Positions 1 to 13,114 of a stretch of 64,000 nucleotides of DNA are shown here, one piece after another. The notes under the pieces were generated by a model. It did no database searches. It had not been told where the DNA came from and worked only from the letters and a program-made list of their open reading frames with translations. The position numbers and the translations under genes were made by a program. Origin of the DNA: Elephas maximus indicus (taxonomy: Eukaryota > Chordata > Mammalia > Proboscidea > Elephantidae); contig NC_064837.1 in assembly GCF_024166365.1 (NCBI RefSeq), positions 82,083,553 to 82,147,552 on the forward strand. Reading direction: 5' to 3'. Position 1 is the stretch's first letter. Each line of letters opens with the position of its first letter.

Positions 1-630
1 ATGCAGAGTGGGAAATGTGGAGGACCAGGGAATTAACACCAACATAGCTGAAAAAAATCACATAAAAGAATTTAAAAAATGAAGAAACCCTAAGAATCAT
101 GTGGGACTCTATCAAGAAGGATAACTTGCGTGTGATTGGAGTCCCAGAACGGGAGGGATAAAAGAAAACACAGAGAGAATAGTTGAAGATCTGCTGACAG
201 AAAACTTCCCTGACATCATGAAACACGAAAGGATATCTATCCAGGATGCTCATCAAACCCCATTTAAGATTGACCCAAAAAGAAAAACACCAAGACATAA
301 TTTCATCAAACTTGCCAAAACCAAAGATAAAGAGAAAATTTTAAAAGCAGCCGGGGATAAAGAAAGGTCTTCTACAAGGGAGAATCAATAAGAATAAGTT
401 CAGACTACTCAGCAGTAACCATGCAGGCAAGAAGGAAATGGGATGACATATACAGAGCACTGATGGAGAAAAACTGTCAGCCAAGGATCATATACCCAGC
501 AAAACTCTCTCTGAAATGTGAAGGCGAAATTAAGATATTTACAGATAAACACAAGCTTAGAGAATTTGCAAAAACCAAACCAAAGCTACAAGAAATACTA
601 AAGGAAATTGTTTGGTCAGAAATACAATAA
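1..630 (+). pseudogene. L1 copy A ORF1 remnant (RNA-binding chaperone protein, C-terminal half)
   Basis: L1 ORF1 protein normally forms a coiled-coil trimer that binds L1 RNA and acts as a nucleic acid chaperone. Only the part from the end of the coiled coil onward is in the window. The last open stretch (421-630, 69 codons) contains the C-terminal-domain motifs YPAKLS and a KLREF/LKEI ending, which are typical of mammalian ORF1 C-termini. Upstream the reading is broken by several stops and frame changes (for example near 30-100 and 150-165). The same region is present in copy B at about 12060-12680, which confirms the assignment. Not functional. Confidence 0.85.
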
Positions 631-954
631 TATCAGATACCAGCACCACACAAGGTCACAGAACAGAACATCCTGATATCAACCCAAATAGGGAAATCAC
701 AAAAACAAATTAATATTAATTTAAAAAAATGCTCAAAACAGTGACTCATTGAAGTCAATATATAAAAGATCACAATAATCAAAAACAGAGACTAAATACA
801 GGTGGCATAGAACTGTCATATGGAGAGGGATACAGGGCGTTATGGGACAATACAAGTTAGGTATTTACTTAGAAAAATAGGGGTAAATATTAAGGTAACC
901 ACAAAGAGGTATAACAAATCCATAACTCAAAATAAAAACCAAGAAAAACATAAT

Positions 955-1730
955 GACTCAGCAAACATAAAGTCAAATACTATGAAAATGAGGAACACAC
1001 AATTCACAAAGAAAAATGTCTCAGCACAAAAAAGTAAGTGGAAAAACGAAATTGTCACCAACACACATAAAAAGGCATCAAAATGACAACAATAAACACA
1101 TACTTATCTATAATTACGCGGAATGTAAATGGACTAAATGCACCAATAAAGAGACAGAGTCTCAAACTGCATAAAGAAACGCGATCCGTCTATATGCTGC
1201 CTACAAGAGACACACCTTAGACTTAGAGACACAAACTAAAACTCAAAGGATGGAAAAAATATATCAAGCAAACAATAAGCAAAAAAGAGCAGGAGTAGCA
1301 ATATTAATTTCTGACAAAATAGGCTTTAAAGTTAAATCCACCACAAAGGATAAAGAAGGACACTACATAATGATAAAAGGGACAATTGACCAGGAAGATA
1401 TAACCATATTAAACATTTATGCACCCAATGACAGGGCAACGACTCAGCAAGCATGAATTCGACTACTATGAAAATGAGGAACGCACAATTTACAAAGAAA
1501 AATGTCTCAGCACAAAAAAGTAAGTGAAAAAGTGAAACTGTCAACAACACACACAAAGAGGCATCAAAATGAGAGCACTAAACACATACTTATCTATAAT
1601 TACGCTGAATGTGAATGGACAAAGTGCACCAATGAAGAGAGAGTCTCAGACTAGCTAAAGAAACACTATCCGTCTATATGCTGCCTACAAGAGACACCAT
1701 ATTAAATATTTATGCACACAATGACAGGGC
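955..1730 (+). repeat. Partial tandem duplication inside L1 copy A (end of spacer plus ORF2 endonuclease start)
   Basis: Copy 1 is 955-1440 and copy 2 is 1441-1730. Both begin with GACTCAGCAA and pass through the same ORF2 start (copy 1 ATG at 1083, copy 2 near 1568). Copy 2 jumps directly from GAGACAC (1697) to CATATTAAA (1698), skipping the 191 bases that lie at 1214-1404 in copy 1. After copy 2 the ORF continues normally with ARYIKQTL-type coding. Copies B and C have this region once, so the duplication is private to this element among those visible here. Confidence 0.9.
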
Positions 1731-4700
1731 TACAAGGTACATAAAACAAACTTTAATAGAATTGAAAAGTGAAATAGACACCTCCACAATTATAGTAGGA
1801 GACTTCAACACACCACTTTCGGAGAAGGATAGGATTTCCAGTAAGAAGATCAATAGAGACATGGAAGATCTAATTGCTACAATCAACCAACTTGACCTCA
1901 GAGACTTATAAGAACACTCCACCCAACAGCTGCAAAGTGTACTTTTTTCTAGTGCACATGGAACATTCTCTAGAATAGATCACATATTAGGTCATAAAAC
2001 AAACCTTTGCAGAATCCAAAACATCGAAATCTTACAAAGCATATTCTCAGACCACAAGGTAATAAAGGTGGAAATCAATAACAGAAAAATAAGGGAAAAT
2101 AAATGAAATACTTGGAAAATGAACAATACCCTGCTAAAAAAAGACTGGGTTATAGAAGACATTAAGGAGGGAATAAAGAAATTCATACAATGCAACAAGA
2201 ATGAAAACACTTCCTATCAAAACCTCTGGGACACAGCAAAAGCAGTGCTCAGAGGTCAATTTATATCGATAAATGCACACATACGTAAAGAAAAAAGAGC
2301 AAAAATCAGAGAACTGTCCCTACAACTTGAACAAATAGAAAGCGAAAAACAAAAGAATACATCAGGCACCAGAAGAAAACAAATAATAAAAATTAGAGCT
2401 GAACTAAATGAATTAGAGAACAGAAAAACAATTGAAAGAATTAACAAAGCCAAAAGCTGGTTCTTTGAAAAAATTAACAAAATTGATAAACCATTGGCCA
2501 GACTGACTAAAGAAATACAGGAAAGGAAACAAATAACCCGAATAAGAAACGAGATGGGACATATCACAACAGACCCAACTAAAATTAAAAGAATCATATC
2601 AGATTATTACGAAAAATTGTACTCTAACAAATTTGCAAACCTAGAAAAAATGGATGAATTCCTAGAAAAATACTACCTACCTAAACTAACACAATCAGAA
2701 GTAGAACAACTAAATAGACCTATAACAAAAAAACAGATTGAAACGGTAATCAAAAAGCTCCCAACAACAACAACAAAAAAAAAACCCTGGCCCGGATGGC
2801 TTTACTGCAGAGTTCTACCAAACTTTCAGAGAAGAGTTAACACCACTACTACTAAAGGTATTTCAAAGCATAGAAAATGATGGAATACGACCTAACTCAT
2901 TCTATGAAGCCACCATATCCCTGATACCAAAACCAGGTAAAGACACCACAAAAAAAAGAAAATTACACACCTATATCCCTCATGAACACAGACGCAAAAA
3001 TCCTCAACAAAATTCCAGCCAATAAAATTCAACAACATATCAAAAAAATAATCCACCACGACCAAGTGGGATTTATACCAGGTATGCAAGGCTGGTTTAA
3101 TATTAGAAAAACCATTAGTGTAATCCACCATATAAATAAAACAAAAGAAAAAAACCACATGATCTTATCAATTGATGCAGAAAAGGCATTTGACAAAGTC
3201 CAACACCAATTCATGATAAAAAACTCTCGGCAAAATGGGAATTGAAGGAAAATTCCTCAACATAATAAAGGGCATCTATACAAAGCCAACAGCCAGCATC
3301 ACTCTAAATGGAGAGAGCCTGAAAGCATTTCCCTTGAGAACGGGAACCAGACAAGGATGTCCTTTATCACCGCTCTTATTCAACATTGTGCTAGAGGTCC
3401 TAGCCAGAGCAATTAGGCTAGACAAAGAAATAAAGCGCATCTGGATTGGCAACGAGGAAGTAAAATTATCTCTATTTGCAGATGACATGATCTTATACAC
3501 AGAAAACCCTAAGGAATCCTCCAGAAAACTACTGAAACTAATAGAAGAGTTTGGCAGTCTCAGGTTATAAGATAAACATACAAAAATCACTCGGATTCCT
3601 CTACATCAATAAATAGAACATCGAAGAGGAAATCACCAAATCAATACCATTCACAGTAGCCCCCAAGAAGATAAAATACTTAGGAATGAATCTTACCAAG
3701 GGTGTAAAAGACGTATACAAAGAAAACTACAAAGTACTACTGCAAGAAACTAAAAAGGACCTACTTAAGTGGAAAACATACCTTGCTCATGGATAGGAAG
3801 ACTCAACATAGTAAAAATGTCTATTCTATCAAAAGCCATCTATACATACAATGCACTTCCGATCCAAATTCCAATGTCATTTTTTAATGTGATGGAGAAA
3901 CAAATCACCAACTTCATATGGAAGGGAAAGAAGCCTCGGATAAGTAAAGCATTACTAAAAAAGAAGAAGAAAGTGGGAGGCTTCACTCTACCTGATTTTA
4001 GAACCTATTGTACAACCACAGTAGTCAAAACAGCCTGGTACTGGTACAACAACAGGCACGTAGACCAATGGAACAGAATTGAGAGCCCAGATATAAATCC
4101 ATCCACATATGAGCAGCTGATATTTGACAAAGGCCCAGTGTCAGTTAATTGGGGAAAAGATAGTCTTTTTAACAAATGGTGCTGCCATAACCGGTTATCC
4201 ATTTGCAATACAATGAAACAGGACCCATACCTCACACAATGCACAAAAACTAACTCCAAGTGGATCAAAGACCTAAACATAAAGACTAAAAAGATAGAGA
4301 TCATGGAAGAAAAAATAGGGACAACCTTAGGAGCCCTAATTCAAGGCATAAACAGAATACAAAAATTACCAAAAATGACGAAGAGAAAACAGATAACTGG
4401 GAGCTCCTAAAAATCAAACACCTATGCTCATCTAAAGACTTCACCAAAAGAGTAAAAAGACCACCCACAGACTGGGAAAGAATTTTCAGCTATGACATCT
4501 CCGACCAGAGCCTGATCTCTGAAATCTATACGATTCTGTTAAAGCTCAACCACAAAAAGACAAACAACCCAATCAAGAAGTGGGCAAAGGATATGAACAC
4601 GCACTTCACTAAAGAAGCTCTTCGGGCAGCTAACAGATACATGAGAAAATGCTCTTGATCATTAGCCATTAGAGAAATGCTCATTAAAACTATGATGAGA

Positions 4701-5189
4701 TTCCATCTCACTCCAACCAGGCTGGCATTAATCCAAAAAACACAAAATAATAAATGTTGGAGAGGCTGCAGAGAGATTGGAACTCTTACACACAGCTAGT
4801 GGGAATGTAAAATGGTACAACCACTTTGGAAATCTGTCTGGCATTTTCTTAAAAAGTTAGAAATAGAACTAACATACAACCCAGAAATCCCACTCCTCAG
4901 AATATACCCTAGAGAAAGAAGAGCCTTCACAAGAACAGATATATGCACTCCCATGTTTATTGCAGCTCTGTTTACAATAACAAAAAGCTGGAAGCAGCCA
5001 AGGTGTTCATCAATGGATGAATGGTTAAATAAATTGTGGTATATTCACACAATGGAATACTATGCATCGATAAAGAACAGTGACGTATCTGTGAAACATT
5101 TCATAACATGGAGGAACCTGGAAGGCATTATGCTGAGTGAAATGAGTCAGATGCAAAAGGACAAATATTGTATAAGACCACTATTATAA
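1083..5189 (+). pseudogene. L1 copy A ORF2 remnant (endonuclease-reverse transcriptase)
   Basis: ORF2 nicks target DNA and reverse-transcribes L1 RNA at the nick. The start ATG at 1083 is chosen because the following codons match the L1 endonuclease start (LSIIT.NVNGLNAPIK). Domains in order: endonuclease (1083 to about 2060, with IDHILGHK near 1978 and SDHK near 2047), a linker in the 253-codon open stretch 2119-2880, reverse transcriptase with the LFADDM catalytic motif at about 3472-3489, and the C-terminal segment ending in KYCIRPLL at 5189. The frame is broken repeatedly (about 1225, 1456, 2880, 3228, 3570, 4410, 4797). The endonuclease part also carries a partial tandem duplication. Length is otherwise near the normal ~1,270 codons. 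Confidence 0.93.
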
Positions 5190-6187
5190 GATCTTAAGAA
5201 ATAGTATAAACTGAGAAGAACACATTCTTTTGTGGTTACGAGAGGGGGGAGGGAGGGAGGGTGGGAGAGGGTTATTTACTGATTAGCTAGTGGATAAGAA
5301 CTACTTCAGGTGAAGGGAAGAACAATACTCAATACATGGAAGTTCAGCTCAACTGGGCTGGACCAAAAGCAGTTTCCAGGATAAACTGAATGCTTCAAAG
5401 GTCAGTGGAGCAAGAGCAGGGGGTTGGTGACTATGGCTTAAAAAGGGGACCTCTAAATCAATTGGCAAAATAAATTCTATTAAGAAAACATTCTGCATCC
5501 CACTTTGAAGTGTGGCGTCTGAGGTCTTAAATGTTAACAAGCGGCCATCTAAGATGCATCAATTGGTCTCAACCCACCTGGATCAAAGGAGAATGAAGAA
5601 CACCAAGGTCACACGATAACTATGAGTCCATGAGACAGAAAGGGCCACATGAACCAGAGACTTACATCATCCTGAGACCAGAAGAACTAGTTGGTGCCAG
5701 GCCACAACCGATGACTGCCCTGAAAGGGAGCACAACAGAGAACCCCTGAGGGAACAGGAGAACAGTTGGATGCAGACCCCAAATTCTCATAAAAAGACCA
5801 GACTTAATGGTCTGACTGAGACTAGAAGAATCCCAGTGGTCATGGTCCCCAAACCTTCTGTTGGCCCAGGACAGGAACCTTTCCCAAAGACAACTCATCA
5901 GACATGGAAGGGACTGGACAATGGGTTGGAGAGAGATGCTGATGAAGAGTGAGCTACTTGTGTCAGGTGGACACTTGAGACTGTGTTGGCATCTCCTGTC
6001 TGGAGGGGAGATAGGAGGGTAGAGAGGGTTAGAAACTGGCAAAATTGTCACAAAAGGAAAGACTAGAAGGGCTGACTCATTAGGGGGAGAGTAAATGGGA
6101 GTACGTAGTAAGGTGTATATAAGCTTATATGTGACAGACTGACGATTTGTAAACTTTCACTTAAAACACAATAAAAATATTTTTTAA
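5190..6187 (+). other. L1 copy A 3'UTR with G-rich polypurine tract
   Basis: About 1 kb of non-coding sequence after ORF2. A G-run tract at 5243-5275 has several runs of three or more G separated by single A or T, a pattern capable of forming a G-quadruplex in DNA or RNA; G-rich polypurine tracts are a known feature of mammalian L1 3'UTRs. The rest matches the 3'UTRs of copies B (16851-17845) and C (reverse, 20405-21410) and the short fragment at 62405-62912. It ends with AATAAA and A-rich sequence. Confidence 0.85.
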
Positions 6188-6810
6188 AAATCTATCATGA
6201 TACAGTTTATATGTATCCCTGTATATTTAGGCAGCTTTGAGTACTGCATCTACATATAGAAAATATGTGATGCCTGAGATGTCAATGGTAATTACCATTG
6301 TATTTGTAGAGTTGTCTAATTTTATTATCTAGATATTTATTCCAAATTACAAGTGACTTGCCGTATGCAGGGAGTGTTGATACTCTTTTTCCTCTAAGGG
6401 CATATGGTATAAACAAAAGTCAAACAATAAATGATGAGTATTATTGCTTTTGTAATATTAGATAACATTCAATTATTTGAATAAGAACTTTAATTCCAGT
6501 GTTTTTCTTGAGAAGGATTTAAATCAGAAGAGCAATTGGGAAATTATACCCATCTGTTAATATTTCCCAATTTCACATACGCTACAAAAATCACAGGACC
6601 AAGATACTATAGATAACACAATTAGAATACGCTTTCTAATTGCCAGATAGAATTTTTCTGGATTTTTTTCCTTAATTATTTAAACTTAAATGAAAATATG
6701 CTTTTTTAAGAGAAGAATATTTTAGGAACGCTCTCAGATTAAAGGAACCCACTTTTCATAGCAAAGAATAACTATGTTCGCAAATGTTCACAAAATTGCA
6801 CAATTTCTAC
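6188..6810. other. AT-rich intergenic sequence, nothing recognised
   Basis: No coding potential and no repeat family I can name on either strand. Short A-rich and T-rich runs only. Confidence 0.6.
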
Positions 6811-7186
6811 AGTTTTATCAGTTTGTTCATAAGAGACTCAAGGGAGTTAATTAAAATAAAAGGAAGGAAGAAAAAGTAATCTGTTATGGAGACTGGTGTT
6901 GAGGACCTACCAATTACATGTAATAATAATAAGCTAAAAACTGTAAATTGCTTTAAATAAAAATCTGAGGGGACATTATTCCAACAGATAACTAGAAATG
7001 ATTTAAACACTATATGACATGCCAACAAGATTCTGATGCTTCACTACCCTGAATCTTTATGAATAATTCTTCTGATCAAAGGTTTTATCTCAAACAGGAA
7101 ACATTTTCTGGACTCCATTATGCAATATATTAAGATTCCGTTAGCTAGATTGTTACCCAACCAAGTACTTGAGAACAAATATTTGT
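6811..7186 (+). repeat. Unit A: repeat homologous to 59768-60282, abutting an RTE 3' end
   Basis: This stretch aligns with 59768-60282 in order (shared blocks include GTTTGTTCATAAGAGACTC / GTTTGCTCGTAAAAGACTC, GGAGACTGGTGTT, CTACCAATTAC, AGAAATGATTTAAAC and TACTTGAGAA). Both copies end exactly where an antisense RTE begins (GTTGTTGTTAG). It is therefore either an unnamed repeat or one side of a segmental duplication that includes the RTE. I do not recognise the family. The unit lacks the ~165-bp insertion present in the second copy. Confidence 0.7.
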
Positions 7187-10045
7187 GTTGTTGTTAGTTA
7201 CCATCAGTTGGTTGTGACTTATAGCGACACCATGTACAACAGAAAGAAACACAGCCTATCTTTCCCCATTCACAAAATCACCGCTATGTTTGAGCCCATT
7301 TTTGCAGCTGCTGTGTCAATCCATCTAGTTGAGAATCTTCTTTTCTCTGACCCTCTACTTTTCCAAGCATGATATCCTTCTCAAGGTACTGGTCCTACCT
7401 GATAACATGTCCAAAGTATGTGAGATAATGTCTCACCATGCTTGCTTCTAAGGGGCATTCTGGCTCAACTTCTTCCAAGAAGGATTTGTTCATTCTTCTG
7501 TCAGTCCATGGTATTCTTTGCCAACACCATAATTCAAAGTCATCAATTCTTCTTTGATCTTCCTTATTCATTGTCCCGCTTTCGCCTGCATATGAGGTGA
7601 TTTACAATACTATGGCTTGGGCCAGGCACATCTTGGTCCTTAAAGTAACATCTTTGCTTTTGAACACTTTAAAGAGGTCTTTTGCAGCAGATTTTCCCAG
7701 TGCAATGCATCCTTTGATTTCTTGACTCCTGCTTCCGCAGGCATTGATTGTGAATCCAAGTAAAATGAAATCCTTGACAACTTCAATCTTGTCTCCATTT
7801 ATCATGATACTGCTAATTGGTCCAGTTGTGAAGATTTTTGGATTTGGGTTTTTTTGTTGTTGTTTTTTATTTTGAGGTGTAATCCATACTGAAGGCTCTA
7901 GTCTTTGATATTCATCAGTAAGTGCTTGAAGTCCTCTTGGCTTTCAGCAAGTAAGGTCATGTCATCTGCATATCACAGGTTATTAATGATTCTTCCTCCA
8001 ATCCAGATGTCACATTCTTCTTAATATACTCCAGCATACAGATTCAATAAATATGGTGAAAGGATATGACCCTGATATACACCTTTTCTGATTTTAAACC
8101 TTGCTGAATCCCTTTGTTCTGTTTGAACAACTGCCTCTTGGTCCATGTACAGTTTCCTTATAAGCACAATTAAGTGTTCTGGAATTCCTATTCTTTGTAG
8201 TGTTAGCCATAATTTGTTATGATCTACACAGCAATGATAAGCCTTGTTTTATGTCCTCTTCTTAATCCAGTTTGAATTTCTGGCAGTTCCCATAATGTAC
8301 TGTCGCAACTGCTTTTGAATGATCTTCAGCAAAATTTTACTTGTGTGTGATATTAATGATATTGTTTGATAATCTCCACTTTCTGTGGGATCACCATTCA
8401 TTGGAATGGGCACTTTTGGTTGGCCAAGTAGCTGTCTTCCAAATTTCTTGGCATAGACAGGTGAACACCTCTAGTACTGCATCCATTTGTTGAAACAACT
8501 CAATTGGTAGTCCTTAATTCCTGGACCCTTTTTTTCTTAATGCCTTCAGTGCAGCTTGGACTTCTTCCTTCACTACCATTGGTTCTTGGCCATATCCTGC
8601 CCCCTAAAATGGTTGATCATTGACTAATTCTTTTTGGTACAGTGGCTCTGTGTATTCCTTCCATCTTCTTTTGATCTTTCCTCCTTTATTCAGTATTTTC
8701 CCAGCAGAATCCTTCAATATTGCAACTCAAGGCTTGAATTTATTCTTCAGTTCCTTCAGCTTGAGAAATGCTGAGTGTGTTCTTTCCATTTGGTTTCTAA
8801 TACCATATCTTTGTACGTTTCCCTATAATACTTTACTATGTCTTCTCAAGCCACTCTTTGAAATCTTCTGTTCAACTATTTTACTTCATCATTCCTTCCA
8901 TTTGCTTTAGCTACTCAAAATTCAAGAGCAAGTTTCAGAGTCTCTTCTGGCATCCATTTTGGTCTTTCCTTTTTAATGACCTTTTGCGTTCTTCGTGTCT
9001 GAAGTCCTTAATGTCATGTCACAACTTGTCTGGTCTTCAGTCATTAGTGTTCAGTGCATCAAATCTATTCTTGGAATGGTGTCTAAATTCAGGTGGGATA
9101 CTCAAGGTGGTATTTTGGCTCTTGTGGATTTGCTGTAATTTTCTTCAGCTTCAACGTGAACTTACATATGAGCAGTTGATGATCTGTTCTAAAGTCAGCC
9201 CCTGGCCTTGTTCTGACTGATGATATTGAACTTTTCCATTGCCTTTTTCTACAGATGTAGTCAATGTGATTCCTGTGTAATCTGTCTGGTGAGATCCATG
9301 TGTATAGTTGCAATTTATGTTGTTGAGAAAAGATAATTGCTGTGAAGAAGTTGTTGGTCTTGCAAAACTCTAACACAGGATCTCTGGTGTCATTTCTATC
9401 ACCAAAGCCACATATTCCAACTATTGATCAATCCTTCTTCTTTGTTTTCAATCACCAGTAATTACCAGGTTTTTTTTTGATCAATTTTAGATTTGGAAGT
9501 TGGCAAAAACTTCAATTTCCTCATCTTTGGCCTTAGCAGTTGATTCTTAAATTTGAATAATAGTCGTATTAACTGGTCTTCCTTGTAGGCATGTCAATAT
9601 TTTTCTATTACTGACAGCATTGTACTTCAGGATAGATCTTGAAATGTTCTTTTTGACGATGAATGTGATGCTGTTCCTCTTTAATTTGTCATTCCTGGCA
9701 TAGTAGACCATACGATTGCCTTAACCCAAATGGCAACTACTAGTCCTTTTCAGCTATCTAATGCCTAGGATATTGATCTTTATATGTTCCATATAATTTT
9801 TGTTGACTTTCAATTTCCCTAGATTCATACTTCATAAATTCCATACTGATCATTAGTCGATGTTCGCAGCTGGTTCTTCTAATTGAGTCATGCCATAGCA
9901 GGAAATGAAGGTCCTGAAAGCTTGACTCCATCTACGTCATTAAGGTCGAGTGTACCTTGAGGAGGCAGCTTTTCCCCAGTCATACTTTGAGTACCTTCCT
10001 ACCTGAGGGGCTTCCAGCAGTATATGAGGCAATGTTCAGCTGCTA
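7187..10045 (-). mobile_element. RTE-type LINE, nearly full length
   Basis: On the minus strand this reads as an RTE retrotransposon of about 2.9 kb: a short 5' region (about 10045-9950), an apurinic-type endonuclease, a reverse transcriptase, and a short 3' end terminating in AAC/GTT-type triplets at 7187. The 3' half matches the RTE pieces at 18001-19160, 25338-26216 and 60283-60834. It is heavily mutated. The 3' end carries the inverted pair that is also found in the tail of the local tRNA-derived SINEs. The 5' end is only roughly placed. Confidence 0.88.
7560..9960 (-). pseudogene. RTE ORF remnant (endonuclease plus reverse transcriptase)
   Basis: A single ORF encoding both retrotransposition enzymes is normal for RTE LINEs. 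Coding pieces on the minus strand: 9376-9089 holds the end of the endonuclease (SPDRLHRNHIDYI, then RTRPGADFRTDHQLLI with the catalytic-type DH pair); the region near 7972-7955 contains the reverse transcriptase core YADDMTLLA; 7805-7602 is the C-terminal part (INGDKIEVVKDFILLG, ALGKSAAKDLFKVFKSK). Stops and frameshifts separate these blocks throughout. The copy cannot be active. Confidence 0.85.
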
Positions 10046-11010
10046 TGCATAAGTTTTTCACTGTCTAACTTTTTTTTTACAAGTGGTTATTTAGGATGAC
10101 ACAAGCCTAGTAGAATGACAAGCCTAGTAGTATGACTAGCAATACGATAGCAATTTTTACAACGTACCGAAACATCTTTTCTCTTGACCTTTTCTTTTGA
10201 TAAATTACTAGCATTTTGTGAGCAAAGAGAACATTTTGCTCAGAATTGCCTGCCAAATGGCTTGATGTAGATCACTCAGTCAGTAAAATGTTTGTTAAAT
10301 GAATCAACAAATGGATGGAAGAATTTTGAATTGAGATGACACTATCTCTGTGAATGTCAATGACTCTGCGTACCTGAATCTAAAAGTTCCACCCAACCTC
10401 CTTTGCCAACAGAAGCATCCCTCTTCCTCTACCTCATGAGATTGGTCATGCATTATTTAGAACCCACTGATTACCTCACCTGAAGTACTTACCTTTAAAA
10501 TTCTTCTTATGAGTGTATTTACCACTCCTAGACTGTCTTTTAGTGTATAACATGTATCAGGCCTGCCATTATCCATGGGATGATAAATTCTTACTTAGAA
10601 GGAGAGCATAGATATTAAAAGTTTTACAATATTTTGCTCATTAATTTGATCATAAATATGAAAAATTATTTTGAAATGGATTCTCATAACAAAAGTCAGG
10701 GAAGGAAACACATGATTGTACACTGAGCTCACTGTATTAAAATGAGTGTATTTATCAGAAACCCTGGATTCACTAGGCCACCTTAAGTAGGTAGGAAGGA
10801 TTCTAGTGGATTTACCAGGTGGTTAATAATCTGATGACTCGAGGGTGACCTACAACAAAAGAAGTAAAATGTCATAAACACCTCAATATACAGTTTTAAT
10901 TGATGAGATATATTTGTTAGGATGCATTCATCATGTTCAAGCTATTCGTTAACCTCAAAATTATGTTCCCTACCAGGTGGCTATTATAATGCAAAGACAA
11001 ATCTGTTAGA
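10046..11010. other. Intergenic sequence, nothing recognised
   Basis: No ORF or repeat family recognised. A short imperfect duplication (ACAAGCCTAGTAG twice, about 10100-10132) is the only local structure seen. Confidence 0.55.
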
Positions 11011-11647
11011 GGTCTGACTGTAATTGTTTCAGCTGTGTGATGGAGAGGCAGGTCTTGGAGGTCTGATACTCCTCTACCTATTAAACAGAGCCATCACCTA
11101 CCCACAACACAGACCGGAAGGCTGAGGCTCAATCCATGGCTCCTAGCCACCCGCCAATGAGGTCTGAGGATAATGGTGCCTGCCAGTCTTTATGGATCTA
11201 AGAATTGGGTGTCTAAGGCACAACTGCAGAGCCCACCCAACAGAGCACTCTAGAGAACAGAGATGCTACATCCTCACTGACACTTGGGGTAAAACTGTCA
11301 GCACCCTACCCTCCTCAGGGTGTGACCCCCTGCCACTGCCAGAAACCAGTGTATACAACAATCACCACTACTCCTCTAAGATAGTAGGTGAGAGCTTGAG
11401 CCACACAGTAGGTGGCTGACTGTCAGGACACCTGAGCTGATTCTATTAAAGAATAGTGAATGGACTGATAGGCTCATATACCTGGTAACAGTTCTAACCA
11501 TCTGGTAACAGGACATAAGTGCTTCAAGGGCTCCAATGACCAAGTTAGTGTGCTCTAGTAGCCTATCTGAGTATATCGAAACAAAACAAAACAAAAAGAT
11601 AGGACACTGTGAGCAAACATAAAATAAATTATTACAATAACTTATAG

Positions 11648-12680
11648 ATGGCTCAGAGACAGCAGTCGATATCAAATCACATAAAGAAGCAGACCACGAC
11701 TGCTTCTGCAAACTCCCAAAACAGTGAGTCAAGGTCTCTCCCAGAGGAAGATGTATCCTGGGATTGCCAGATGTAGAATACAGAAGATTAGCATACAGAA
11801 CACTTCAAGACTTCAGGGACAACATCAGGAATGAAATCAGGCAATGTACAAAAAAAGCCAAGGAACACGCAGATAAAGCAGTTGAAGAAATTAAAAAGAT
11901 TATTCAAGAACATAACGAAAAATTTAGTAAGCTGCAAGAATCCATACAGAGACAGCATTCAGAAACCCAAAAGATTAACAATAAAATTACAGAATTAGAC
12001 AAATCAATAGGAAGTCAGAGAAGCAGAATAGAGGAATTGAAATGCAGAATTGTGGAGATGGCGGACAAGGCACTTGACACCAATGTAGCTGAAGAAAAAT
12101 CAGATAAACGAATTTAGAAAAATGAAGAAACACTAAGAATCAAGTAGGACTCTATCAAGAACAACCTGTGTGTGATTAGAATTCCAGAAGAGGAAGAAAG
12201 AATGGGAAATACAGAGAGAATTATTGAAGATTTGTTGGCAGAAAACTTCCCTGACATGGTGGAAGATGAAAGGATATCTATTCAAGATGCTCATCGAACC
12301 ACATAAAAGGCAGATCCCAAAAGAAAATCACCAAGACATATTGTCATCACAATTGCAAAACCAAAGATAAAGAGAAAATTTTAAGAGCAGCCAGGGATAA
12401 ATGAAAAGTTACCTACAAAGCAGAATGAATACAAATAAGTTCGGACTTCTTGGCAGAAACCATGCAGGCAAGAAGGCAATGGGATGACATACATACAGCA
12501 CTGAAGGAGAAAAATTGCTAGCCAAGAATCGTATATCCAACAAACCTCTCTCTCAAATATGAAGGGGAAATTAAGTCATTTAGAAATAAACACAAGCTTA
12601 GAGAATTTGCAAAAAACAACCAAAACTACAAGAAATACTTAAAGGAATTCTCTGGATATAAAGTCAATAATATCAGATAT
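11648..12680 (+). pseudogene. L1 copy B ORF1 remnant
   Basis: The start ATG at 11648 gives MAQRQQSISNHIKK, which matches the ORF1 start of copy C (MAQRQQAISSHIKK). A frameshift near 11745 moves the reading into the 117-codon stretch 11764-12117, which is rich in charged heptads (RTLQDFRDNIRNEI, then EEIKKIIQEHNEKF and KITELDKSI) and forms the expected coiled coil. A stop at 12115-12117 breaks it again. Further downstream RNA-binding and C-terminal segments are recognisable in fragments up to about 12680. Normal ORF1 length is about 330-340 codons, consistent with the span. Confidence 0.87.
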
Positions 12681-13114
12681 CAACACAACACAAGGACACA
12701 GAACAGAGCATCCTGACATCAGCTAAGATAGGGAAATTGCAAAAATAAAATAAGATTTTAAAAAATGCTCAAAACATGGAATCACTGACATCATTATGTA
12801 AAAGATGACAATAATCAATAAAGAGGGATGAAATGCAGCAGGCATAGACCTTCCATATGGAGAGGAAATCAAAGCAATATAGGGAGATACAAATTAGGTT
12901 CATACTTAGAAAAACAGGGGTAAATATTAAGGTAACCACAAATAAGACTAATAATCCCTAACTTCAAAATAAAAACCAAGGTAAACATAAAGACTCAGCA
13001 AAAACAAATTCATCTACAACGAAAAAGACAATCACATTTTACAAAGAAAAAGTTCTCAGCACAAAAAAGTAAGTGGAAAATGAAACTGTCAACAATACAG
13101 AAAAATGCATCAAA

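Larger units (their letters stand above)
1..6187 (+). mobile_element. L1 LINE, copy A (5' part outside window)
   Basis: A LINE-1 in sense orientation. The window opens inside ORF1; an inter-ORF spacer (about 631-1082), ORF2 (1083-5189) and a ~1 kb 3'UTR follow, ending in an A-rich stretch after a polyadenylation signal near 6170. Order and protein similarity are clearly L1. Both ORFs are broken by stops and frameshifts, so the copy is dead, but it is close in sequence to copies B and C, placing the three in one related and relatively young group. The 3'UTR opens with a G-rich polypurine tract (5243-5275). A segment of the ORF2 endonuclease region is duplicated in tandem (see 955-1730). The 5' end and target duplication cannot be seen. 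Confidence 0.95.

Noticed and set aside
2119-2880. 253-codon open frame as an independent host gene
   Set aside because: It is the intact middle of L1 copy A ORF2 (linker before the reverse transcriptase), matching the same region in copies B and C.
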